NCBI GenBank assembly: GCA_027324025.1
Contig: DAHVYW010000115.1
Location: 1-31,046, forward strand
Length of the DNA stretch: 31,046 bases
Reading direction: 5' to 3'
Source: JAJZQD01 sp021847735
Lineage (GTDB): Bacteria; Bacillota; Thermincolia; Thermincolales; UBA2595
A program made the position numbers and the translations under genes. This document shows, piece after piece, positions 23,901 to 29,743 of this stretch; the first letter of the stretch is position 1; every line of letters starts with the position of its first letter. The notes beneath the pieces were generated by a model. That model was not told where the DNA came from and did not search any database. It was given only the letters and a program-made list of their open reading frames with translations.

Positions 23901-25139
23901 GATATGTACAAATTGCCCAATTCTCTGGGCGAGTATCCGGCAGAACTCAAAGCAACTGCGGCTGAATGGAATACCAGGGTTCATCATGCGGGCGAAACCC
24001 CTAAACCCGGTGTGTTTGACAGGATAAAAGAATTCTTTGCCGGTTTGGTTAAATCACTGGCTAAATTATGGCACTCCATCTTTAGCTGGAAAAATGCCGG
24101 TATAAGCCGTCCTACCCAACTGGTATATAAACCGAAAGTTCCCGGCTGGTGGCTTTTACCGCCTGCGGAAAAACATTACTCGCTGAATACCAACTACATT
24201 ACACTGCAGGTTGACAATACCGTAACAACCTTTGTTTATGACGTCTATTCCGCCGGTTCGGCGATTTGGGACAACAATACAGATACAGAACCAACCCCAA
24301 GCACACCGGGGATTGACGCCTCGGCGCACAAAGCGGAGGTTGCGGCTGACGATAGTTCGAGGTGGAGAACAGACAATTATCCCACTCCAAACCAGGATGA
24401 CGGCAAGTACAATTACCAGATGTTTAAATTTGCTTTAAATTCACCAACAGATAAATTCTACAGTTTTAAAGTCTTTTGGAAAGGTTACGGAGAACCAAGC
24501 CCTAGCTATAATACTTCACTAAATGTGTGGAACTTTGTATATTCCAGGTGGGATCAAATAGATTCCAGGGTTATAGGTGTCGATACGAGTTTCAGCATTG
24601 AGAAATATATCGATTTCCAACCTTACTGCTATAAATGCCATGCGGGTACTGTTCCCCCGGGAGTGCAGCCTGGCCCAATTACCAGGAACATTTCATCCAG
24701 TTATTCCAGTGACTATCATGGAGGTGCTGCTGGTCCGCAGTCGATGACCAGCGGTAGTATTGCCCCTGCTTATGCCCGCGGCAATGCAGCACTACCGTGT
24801 GCCGACTGCCATGATACCCACGGCTCAAAAAATGCTTATCATCTAAGAGAAAATTTAAATGGGGTAACAGGCAAATCTGTACCGAATACGGATTATGCCA
24901 ACAATGCAAATACGCTGAATTTCTGCCGGAGTTGTCATGCGGGGACCCTTTACCAATTCCATCAAGCTTGCCTGGATTGCCACAGAACAGTTGGTGCTGG
25001 GCATTATGGGTGGGCTGGAGGAGCTCCGACTGCGGATGATTTTGGACAGGCATGTACCAATTGCCATACACATGGGGGTTCAGTGCCGGCACACGGAGCA
25101 TGTCATTGTTGGCTGGGCACGGCTGCCAAAGCGTTTTAA
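17946..25139 (+). CDS. Giant extracellular multiheme c-type cytochrome (about 16 haem sites)
   Basis: A 2397-aa exported protein with an N-terminal signal/anchor (KRKSIVTVISILTFLAGGLV). Haem sites are in three groups: eight CXXCH at residues ~56-304, two CXXCH plus one CX6CH (CFGGGLGCH, ~1210) at ~1181-1264, and five CXXCH at ~2228-2374. That is 15 canonical sites and one unusual one. Between them lie fibronectin-III or purple-acid-phosphatase-N-like beta domains (~492-678 and ~1318-1600). A ~480-residue domain beginning CPNLYVW-GKKY occurs twice (~687-1171 and ~1610-2088) and is very similar in both copies. ATG 17946 follows GAGGTG; the upstream in-frame TTG at 17907 lacks support. It probably carries electrons at or beyond the cell wall. 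It is followed by a binding protein and cytochrome maturation genes. Confidence 0.93.
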   Translation: MKRKSIVTVISILTFLAGGLVYLFFHGLGRAEESEPYTNPHGNYGVNQSVYGTPKCAKCHTGHTAFALGLLRQPTQRETCYTCHSVIGGDANVKAQFGEEVIGNSVYASTYGSFHPVPTERQFCTDCHNPHLSAAGTPRLLSVGEAAYSSGNKVCGVCHGSGSTVVGGDMVTLFTGTSHDTSLSNPPSGTQIKCVRCHQPHGSPFDALLRTGITDELGVTSTVYGNNNSVCFACHYSSTGGYYGKTIYNAVYHGTKTSSTVATVTYKGTTYNGTLCLNCHEPHGKTGITYYRRASGNTLCTTCHDDSSVVRPVSYSYRGVNTYTYSPHSAAETMPTSYIYNLGTSGSLAWQSYGLVNEAPTPSSSGTPATSSQKNYASTTNSVFWSTGLTTVEGVYNYQMYKFHVNPDVANIRQLKGKWIGYGEPTAGHPTDLLLWNKNSTAWEPLASGQLGDPDNPGTLSWSVSSGLQNYLDASNDLYVLARAMHDGSGPAITGVNITNGAGTSVIVNFTTNETATSYVYYGTSPGVYTNWVSEGTFGTSHAVAIGGLTNDLTYYYQIRAYDKLWNRTDYTDQFHTSYAPSTPTGLVSPAADPSPGNTVTVGLTWNPSVDLDPTDTISYEVEVFLNGGYYTSGTSSTNSFSVFLGYESGPVTVSWHVRAKDSHGVYSGWSATSSFPHTGPPPVFSCPNLYVWDGKKYAFVTDLAGSDVGKQVASKGKFAEIFPGLPEAIPWNMVQEKDGKYTIKIKSERDEVDFVDNVVLMAVDHPAGTRVALNDLVRGKQPSKIYTYRENVRPVKKATYVNNPTFSGGKPSQPVDVTDLVSQLDNRDAKGTYNDDNQFTFDLGDLNGAKQIKLVMVGWTEFANEVGMNAALEKRSKGIMRAKSLLEFLQPDGTWKKEGIQHFNGMTKTVVLDLTGKFPKGTKKYVVRLRGMIRPHIDFAGIDTSPQAKFIVQNPEILDATLAYRGVSTVSIKPMPSFDYYKLYGSLFLHEGKFTRYGDVMPLLIEVDDKLVVMDSGDELTLNFKALPPPAPGMIRSFILKPWVYYKESELAKAEPIPFRKMDMSKLPNSLGEYPVELKQYAAEWNTRAHHAGEYDKQSIFDQIKQFFTGLWNRLAGIWKAFIGRLTAVLPEGPANYKTAFATGTGETPKGKSKHHYSLNTDYMELDVRAVEPGVPLGYCGTCHAPHGKDDGTGNPIPKQLDLPQQSLCFGGGLGCHSEAKNSAWGIDLNNRFNSSTNATAHHSVNPTEQTANGTKLQCVNCHDPHLDTTTTKVIDPYNRTTPYNFTNGFLNYVGPGGEVYLMVKSRHDGRPPALTAGPTISNMTVTGCTVTWSTDEVTTGYVDYGPTSGYGSTATSISNPGTTHTAYLTGMVQGQNYHFRVRSYDPVGNYYFTADALVDTVAPTINAPGPLVTGAGTSTTITWSTDEASTSYVAYSPDSIYGVSGYVYLVGNDTLGTTHSVTLTGLTPGTYYDYQVRSADARGNSVSSANFVLRASVSPPPPELITLPDQLDGTTPVTVALNWNPSIDPQGYAVQYYAQISSNITFSGATSSGWISSTSWSVSINNWDDLTYYWRVMARNEYGAASVWSAVYSFLHRGPTTPPPPPSCPNLYVWNGKKYEFVTDIAGSDVGRQVASTGKYAEIFPGLPVAVPWNMLQEKDGKYTIKIKSERDEVDFVDNIGLTAVDHPTGTRVALNDLNRGKQPSKIYTYGENLRPVKKATYVNNPTFSGGKPSQPVDVTDLISQLDNREAKGTYNDDNQFTIDLGDLNEAKNIKLVMVGWTEFSDKEEYAAALKNRDRGIMRAKSLLEILQPDGTWKKQGITHFSGMTKTVVLDLTGKFPMGTKKYVVRLRGMLRPHINFVGIDTTPQAKFTTLNPEILDAALGYRGNSTDSKNPAPYFDYYKLSETVFHEGKFTKYGDVLPLLKEVDDRLVVMDSGDELTLNFKGLPPPAPGMTRSFILKPWVYYKEYELAKVEPIPFRKMDMYKLPNSLGEYPAELKATAAEWNTRVHHAGETPKPGVFDRIKEFFAGLVKSLAKLWHSIFSWKNAGISRPTQLVYKPKVPGWWLLPPAEKHYSLNTNYITLQVDNTVTTFVYDVYSAGSAIWDNNTDTEPTPSTPGIDASAHKAEVAADDSSRWRTDNYPTPNQDDGKYNYQMFKFALNSPTDKFYSFKVFWKGYGEPSPSYNTSLNVWNFVYSRWDQIDSRVIGVDTSFSIEKYIDFQPYCYKCHAGTVPPGVQPGPITRNISSSYSSDYHGGAAGPQSMTSGSIAPAYARGNAALPCADCHDTHGSKNAYHLRENLNGVTGKSVPNTDYANNANTLNFCRSCHAGTLYQFHQACLDCHRTVGAGHYGWAGGAPTADDFGQACTNCHTHGGSVPAHGACHCWLGTAAKAF
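20004..21460 (+). repeat. Intragenic duplication, copy 1
   Basis: Codes for residues ~687-1171 of the giant cytochrome. Aligned by eye with 22773-24210 it shares long near-identical stretches at both protein and DNA level (for example TATAATGATGATAACCAGTT in both). It has no CXXCH, so the duplicated unit is a non-haem domain. Confidence 0.85.
22773..24210 (+). repeat. Intragenic duplication, copy 2
   Basis: Codes for residues ~1610-2088. Same order of blocks as copy 1: SERDEVDFVDN, YVNNPTFSGGKPSQPVDVTD, TYNDDNQFT, MVGWTEF, FILKPWVYYKE and KLPNSLGEYP. Divergence is concentrated near the end, where the linker before the SLNT motif differs in length and sequence. Confidence 0.85.
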
Positions 25140-25177
25140 AGGTAGTGATGCACAACCTTAAAAAAGGGGGGACAAAG

Positions 25178-25459
25178 GTGAAAAGCAAAAAGACTGCAGT
25201 ATGGCTGGTTGGTATACTAACGGCAATTGTATTGGGCCTTGTAATTAATGGTTGGTTCAATGCAGGACAAGCCTTGACCCCGGCGAAAGAACACATTAAA
25301 ATTGACGCAAGGGAAATAGTTCTGGGAGACAGCGGCGATTCGGAAGCCGGGAACCGAAACCAGGCAGCGGGTCCATACCAGAAAAAGAATCTCCGCAGTG
25401 TTGCAGGTGCTTCTACCCCCGCCGGTAAGACCATTACCCTGGCTTATACCTATAGGTGA
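25178..25459 (+). CDS. N-terminal fragment of a frameshifted extracellular binding protein
   Basis: GTG 25178 follows a GGGGGG ribosome site 6 nt away, 39 nt after the cytochrome stop. It encodes a membrane anchor or signal (KKTAVWLVGILTAIVLGLVI), a variable linker and the first strand of a periplasmic-binding fold (KTITLAYTY), then hits TGA at 25457-25459. The +1 frame continues straight into the rest of the protein (next entry). One base removed near 25445-25457 would restore a protein of about 419 aa. Confidence 0.7.
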   Translation: MKSKKTAVWLVGILTAIVLGLVINGWFNAGQALTPAKEHIKIDAREIVLGDSGDSEAGNRNQAAGPYQKKNLRSVAGASTPAGKTITLAYTYR

Positions 25460-26438
25460 TAAAGTACTGTTTGACAGCATATTCCCCGTGTTTCAAAAAT
25501 ACTGGTTGGACAAAACCGGTGAGCAGGTTAACTTTGCGACAGGTTATGCCTTGCCGGATTTTGATAAAGTAGCCACCAGTGTTTCCGGCCAAGGGGTGCA
25601 GGTTTTGATAATGACCTCAGCCAGCAACCCGATGACCAGAGGTTATGCTATCACTAAATGGCAGCAGACGGCAAACAAAGGGGTGGCCTACTGGTATCCA
25701 CAGGTATTCCTGGTGCGCAAAGGGAACCCCAAAATGATTAAAACGTTCGCTGACCTGGCCATACCGGGCATTAGAGTGCTTCATGTCAGCCCGATAAAAG
25801 GTACCGGAGGCGGTGTATGGCCGGTTTACGGGATATATGGTTCAGCTCTCAGGGAAACTGAATTGGCTACAGGTAACAAAGACCGGAAGGCTGCCTTCGA
25901 ACGATTGAAAAAGGTTGAAGAGAATACCTTTTGCGGGGCGGAGACCTCGCCTGAAGTCATGAATTATTTTTTGAAGGGTGCCGGGGATGTTGTTATACTC
26001 TCGGAGTTTTCTGCACTAAACGCTCTAAAGAAAAACGATTCTATTGAAATGGTCGTGCCGCCGTACTCCGTCATATCAGATTTAGCGGTATATAAAATGG
26101 ATAAGAATATAAGTGCCGGTGAAGAAACCATTGTCAATGAGTTTATTGATTTCCTGTTCAGCGAGCAGGCGCAGGAATATTTCGCTGAATTCGGATTCCG
26201 GCCTTCTGACCCGGTTGTTCTGGCCAGGCACCCCGAATTCCAGGAGCTTGACAACCCGTATCATCTCGATTATCTTGGTGAATCTACACACCTCAAGAAA
26301 GACATCATATTGGGCAAATGGCTGTCGATTAATAATGAACGGAACAACAATGGTGATGGTAATAGCAACAGCAACAGCAATAGCAATAGCAATAGCAATA
26401 GCAACGACAGTGGCAATGGCAATGGTAATAAACCGTAG
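25398..26438 (+). CDS. Substrate-binding (ModA/SBP_bac_11-like) protein, C-terminal part of the frameshifted gene
   Basis: The real domain starts at about 25446 (PIGDKVLFDSIFPVFQKYW); the first ~16 codons from the TTG at 25398 are in the wrong frame for the family. Features of molybdate/sulfate-type periplasmic-binding proteins are visible: GQGVQVLIMTSAS, YWYPQVFLVRKGNPK, TFADLAIPGIRVLHVSP, GTGGGVWPVYG and FLFSEQAQEYFAEFGFRP. The tail (residues ~310-346) is a low-complexity Asn-Ser/Gly-Asn run. No ABC permease or ATPase is adjacent, so it may be a stand-alone surface protein associated with the cytochrome. The gene ends 19 nt before resB. It may be broken, or use a programmed +1 shift at TAT-AGG-TGA. 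Confidence 0.75.
   Translation: MLQVLLPPPVRPLPWLIPIGDKVLFDSIFPVFQKYWLDKTGEQVNFATGYALPDFDKVATSVSGQGVQVLIMTSASNPMTRGYAITKWQQTANKGVAYWYPQVFLVRKGNPKMIKTFADLAIPGIRVLHVSPIKGTGGGVWPVYGIYGSALRETELATGNKDRKAAFERLKKVEENTFCGAETSPEVMNYFLKGAGDVVILSEFSALNALKKNDSIEMVVPPYSVISDLAVYKMDKNISAGEETIVNEFIDFLFSEQAQEYFAEFGFRPSDPVVLARHPEFQELDNPYHLDYLGESTHLKKDIILGKWLSINNERNNNGDGNSNSNSNSNSNSNSNDSGNGNGNKP
26361..26406 (+). repeat. AAYAGC hexanucleotide microsatellite
   Basis: About seven tandem copies of AATAGC/AACAGC encode the Asn-Ser run in the tail of the binding protein. Such tracts can change length by slippage, in steps of two codons without shifting the frame. Confidence 0.85.
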
Positions 26439-26457
26439 AAAGTACGATGAGGATTTT

Positions 26458-27606
26458 ATGTCGGCAAAACAAAACTTACCGGTAAAAATATGGGCTTATG
26501 CAAAATCAATGAAGCTGGCTATAGCGTTGATTGTCTTAGTCACAGCAGCGGTTACGGTGGATATTCTTATGCTCGTGAAACGCTGGACCCCTTCTGCTGC
26601 CGGTTTAGGCAGCCAAACCGGGCAAATATACCGCTACTGGTGGTTTCAGGTTCTGGTTTTTCTGCTGATGCTCAATCTGTTGGCATGTACCATAGACAAT
26701 GCCATTAGACGTTTAAAAGCCAGGAGTGGCAATATAAGCCTGTGGGGCTCAACAATATTTCATGCCGGCCTGATTGTCATTTTGGTGGGAACTCTTGTCA
26801 CAGGTAATTTCCGGGTTTTCAGCACCATTAAACTAATTCAGGGAGAAACAAAACAGATTCCGTACAAGGCGCTTACCACTGTTTCCAACTCGGAACAGTT
26901 TCAGCGAGATTTTTCCCTTACCATGTTGGAACAAAAAACGGAATTGAACTTAAAGCCAGACCAAAAAACAGAAACAGATTTGATTTCACAAACAAACGAT
27001 ACATATTCAACCATTCAAATGTCAGATGGCGCCAAGAATGTTGTCACGCGTCGATTGGCGGACCAGGAAGAGGTATTTTACAGAGGAATCTATTTGTTTC
27101 CAAGCCGGTATGGTTATGCGCTAAACCTGGTTATCACACCGCCGGGGGCCAATTTAACCAAAAGACAAGCCGCTAACGTGACAGTACCTATGGAGACACA
27201 CGAATACGAGGATGGCATAAAGGCATATACCCTAAATGGGTATACAAATAGTTTACTTCCCTTCGGTATCTCATATATTTTCTACCCCGATTTGGGCAAG
27301 GGAGCGTCTGGTAGTTACCTAAACAGATCGAATAAGCTTGCTAACCCCGGGTTGTATGTTAGTGTTTCGGAAACGGGCAAAACACTGGTTGAAAAGATTG
27401 TCCGGCCAGGAGAAAGCATTGACGTTAAGGGGTATCGGCTTACATTTAATGGGGCAAAACCCTGGACCGAACTTACCAGTGTTTTTGACCCCGGGGCCAG
27501 GATAGTCTTTTTGGGAATATTTATGGCTATTGCGGGCCTAACCGTTTTTTCCCTTTTCGGTAGCCGAAAATTAACAATGGCGCATTCCAAGGGTGAACCG
27601 ATATAA
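26458..27606 (+). CDS. resB: ResB (Ccs1) cytochrome c maturation protein
   Basis: A 382-aa ResB/Ccs1-family membrane protein of cytochrome c maturation system II, which with CcsA forms the haem delivery and attachment complex outside the membrane. N-terminal helices (about residues 18-35, 65-82 and 100-120) are followed by a large extracytoplasmic domain and a final helix (IVFLGIFMAIAGLTVFSLFG). The start is ATG 26458 with TGAGGA just upstream; the same frame stays open far into the binding-protein gene, but that extension is not coding. It is slightly shorter than many ResB proteins (about 450-550 aa). It lies 21 nt before ccsA. It probably serves the giant cytochrome upstream. Confidence 0.9.
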   Translation: MSAKQNLPVKIWAYAKSMKLAIALIVLVTAAVTVDILMLVKRWTPSAAGLGSQTGQIYRYWWFQVLVFLLMLNLLACTIDNAIRRLKARSGNISLWGSTIFHAGLIVILVGTLVTGNFRVFSTIKLIQGETKQIPYKALTTVSNSEQFQRDFSLTMLEQKTELNLKPDQKTETDLISQTNDTYSTIQMSDGAKNVVTRRLADQEEVFYRGIYLFPSRYGYALNLVITPPGANLTKRQAANVTVPMETHEYEDGIKAYTLNGYTNSLLPFGISYIFYPDLGKGASGSYLNRSNKLANPGLYVSVSETGKTLVEKIVRPGESIDVKGYRLTFNGAKPWTELTSVFDPGARIVFLGIFMAIAGLTVFSLFGSRKLTMAHSKGEPI

Positions 27607-27627
27607 TAGGTAAAAGGGGACGTAACT

Positions 27628-28464
27628 ATGGTTTATATAGAAACACAGCTGATTTTGTTTTGGGTGTCAGTCGGGTTTTGTTTTCTTGGAACGGTTTTGT
27701 TTCTGTCCAGCATTGCCTTTAAGAAAGAAGGTTTAATCAAATACGGGGTATTTTGTTCTTACTTGGCCTTTATCCCTGCCATAGCGGCATTGATTTTGAG
27801 GTGGATTCAGACAGGGCACGTTCCGAGCATTGGGGCTTACGAAGTGTTTACCATATATGCCGGCGGCGTGCTGTTGTTTTATATTGTTATTCAGATTTTC
27901 AAACCGGGTCTGAAAATCGCCGGTGTTGTGGTGCTCCCGGTGGTAATGTTGATGACCGGCATTGGGATTATGAGTTCCACGGAACTGACGGAACTTCCCA
28001 ATACGTATTTTACTTATTGGCTGTGGATTCACATGTTGTTTGCCACCTTGGCTCTGGGCGGGGTCCTGACATCTACCGGGCTGGCCTTAATTTACCTTGT
28101 AAAGGGCCACCAGGAGGAAAAAGGCAGGGTTAACTTACTCCTGGAGAGGATTCCTGAACTTGAGAAGATAGATTATTTGTGTTATCGGTTTACCCTTTTT
28201 GCCTTTTCTATGATGGGTATTATGATTGCCTCAGGTTCGATTTGGGCGTACAAATCCTGGGGACGTTACTGGGGTTGGGATCCCATTGAGACATGGTCTT
28301 TAATCTGCTGGCTGGTCTATGGTATATATTTACACCTCAGAAGAATAGGGGTTAAAGGGAAACTGGGCGCTTGGCTGTGTTTTGCGATTGTTGCCCTCGC
28401 TGTATTCTCCTTTTTTGGAGCGCCATACCTGTACCCAACTATCCACGACAGGTTTGTCAGATAA
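27628..28464 (+). CDS. ccsA: CcsA (ResC) haem-handling cytochrome c assembly protein
   Basis: A 278-aa polytopic membrane protein with about eight helices. The WWD-type haem-binding motif WGRYWGWDPIETWSLICWLVYG is split here by description: WGWDP then IETWSLICW near residues 211-222. Conserved His residues for haem relay are present (for example in the helix near ~132 and in YGIYLHLR). It exports or holds haem and, with ResB, ligates it to CXXCH cysteines. Start ATG 27628 has AAAAGGGGA upstream. It is 21 nt after resB and 22 nt before the LuxE-like gene. Confidence 0.93.
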   Translation: MVYIETQLILFWVSVGFCFLGTVLFLSSIAFKKEGLIKYGVFCSYLAFIPAIAALILRWIQTGHVPSIGAYEVFTIYAGGVLLFYIVIQIFKPGLKIAGVVVLPVVMLMTGIGIMSSTELTELPNTYFTYWLWIHMLFATLALGGVLTSTGLALIYLVKGHQEEKGRVNLLLERIPELEKIDYLCYRFTLFAFSMMGIMIASGSIWAYKSWGRYWGWDPIETWSLICWLVYGIYLHLRRIGVKGKLGAWLCFAIVALAVFSFFGAPYLYPTIHDRFVR

Positions 28465-28486
28465 TGATTAAAGGGGGATTGGTGAT

Positions 28487-29743
28487 ATGATGAAAAGCCC
28501 TGTCACTAAAGAGGTTCTGGACCGCGAGATACTTGCCTTTGTGGAGAACGGCACAGACCGTTTCGATGAAGAAAAGTTTAACGATCTGGCGATTAAAGAA
28601 TTTATTTTTCAGTATCATGAAAATGACGTCTATCACAATCTTTGTCAATTACGGGGTATTGCGCCGGAGCACGTCTTCAATTGGTGGGATATCCCGGTTA
28701 TACCGACTGAGGCCTTTAAACAGTCTGTCATAGCTTCTTTTCCCTTAGCGGAAACCGAGCTTTCCCTGTTAACAAGCGGTACCACCGATCCCGATGCCAG
28801 GGGTAAGATTTACCGGGACAAAGGTAGTCTGGAGATTATTAAGAGAAGCAATTTCATGCTTACCAGGGAGTTCCTGTTTCCCGATGTGGACCGGATGAGA
28901 ATGCTCCTTCTGGTTCCGTCTCCCAAGGTTGCCCCGGGTATGCCGATGGCCTATGGATTGGAACAGGCCAGGGTGGCTTTCGGGACAGCTGAAAGTGCAT
29001 ATTATATAAGTCCGCGCGGTCTGGCCGCAGATGAACTGACCGCCGCACTCACATGCGCTGAAAGCAATGATGAACCTGTGTGTCTGATGGGAGCCACTTC
29101 AGGTTTCATTTTCTTCTTCAACATTTGCCGCGAAAAAGGGTTGAAGTATAGACTGCCTGCCGGCAGCCGGGTATGCGACGGGGGTGGGTATCAGGGCACC
29201 TTCGGAGCATGCACCAGGGAGCAGTACTATGCTCTGGCAGAGGACTACCTTGGTGTGCCGGAGCATATGTGTGTCAATACCCTTGGTATGGGAGAAAGCG
29301 GCACCAATTATTTTGACAACGTTCTGCGTGACCATTACCGGGGCGAACCTGTTCAGGAAAGGCACAAGGTGGATTTACCGTGGACGCGGACAGTGGTTGT
29401 CGGAGTCAGGACGGGCGCAAGGATGCCTAAAGGCGAACCCGGCCTGATAAGGCATTACGACCTGACTAACAGGGCCACCGTCCTGGGGGTCCAAACTGAT
29501 AATATCGGGTACGAAACAGACGGCGGGTTTGAGATAATCGGCCGGTCTGCCAATATTCCCGGATATAACGTTCAAACCCCGGGCGGGGTTTTTAAGGACT
29601 GGCTTTTGGGAGCAGGCCAGCATTCACTTTTGGGGACAGGAAAAGCTCACGGGGTACCGTGCTCGACGGTAGCAGAAGGAATGATAAAGGCCCAGGGCTC
29701 ACCGTGTTCCACGGTAGTGGACGGAATGATTGCAACAAAATGA
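28487..29743 (+). CDS. LuxE-like acyl-protein synthetase / adenylate-forming enzyme
   Basis: A 418-aa protein of the LuxE acyl-protein synthetase family, which activates carboxylic acids as adenylates and transfers the acyl group onto a Cys or thiol. The nucleotide-binding P-loop-like LLTSGTTDPDARGKIYRD sits near residue 95. Further conserved stretches are VPSPKVAPGMPMAYGL, DGGGYQGTFG and TLGMGESGTNYFDN. Start ATG 28487, with a second in-frame ATG at 28490, follows AAAGGGGGAT. The C-terminus has a tandem 15-aa duplication (PCSTVAEGMI, PCSTVVDGMI). It overlaps the next gene by 4 nt (ATGA), so the two are translationally coupled. Substrate unknown; a link to the cytochrome locus is not evident. 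Confidence 0.85.
   Translation: MMKSPVTKEVLDREILAFVENGTDRFDEEKFNDLAIKEFIFQYHENDVYHNLCQLRGIAPEHVFNWWDIPVIPTEAFKQSVIASFPLAETELSLLTSGTTDPDARGKIYRDKGSLEIIKRSNFMLTREFLFPDVDRMRMLLLVPSPKVAPGMPMAYGLEQARVAFGTAESAYYISPRGLAADELTAALTCAESNDEPVCLMGATSGFIFFFNICREKGLKYRLPAGSRVCDGGGYQGTFGACTREQYYALAEDYLGVPEHMCVNTLGMGESGTNYFDNVLRDHYRGEPVQERHKVDLPWTRTVVVGVRTGARMPKGEPGLIRHYDLTNRATVLGVQTDNIGYETDGGFEIIGRSANIPGYNVQTPGGVFKDWLLGAGQHSLLGTGKAHGVPCSTVAEGMIKAQGSPCSTVVDGMIATK
29656..29730 (+). repeat. 45-bp tandem duplication at the end of the LuxE-like gene
   Basis: 29656-29685 and 29701-29730 are similar 30-bp units offset by 45 bp (ACCGTG-TC-ACGGTAG...GGAATGAT). They encode two PCSTV-x2-GMI copies. The inner ACCGTG/CACGGT arms also form small hairpins. 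Confidence 0.6.

Noticed and set aside
24679..25434. 251-aa open frame on the minus strand
   Set aside because: Antisense to the C-terminal haem domain of the giant cytochrome and the start of the binding protein; no family features.
26361..26406. Tandem AAYAGC repeats considered as a CRISPR-like array
   Set aside because: Six-base units with no spacers, in frame within a coding tail: a microsatellite.
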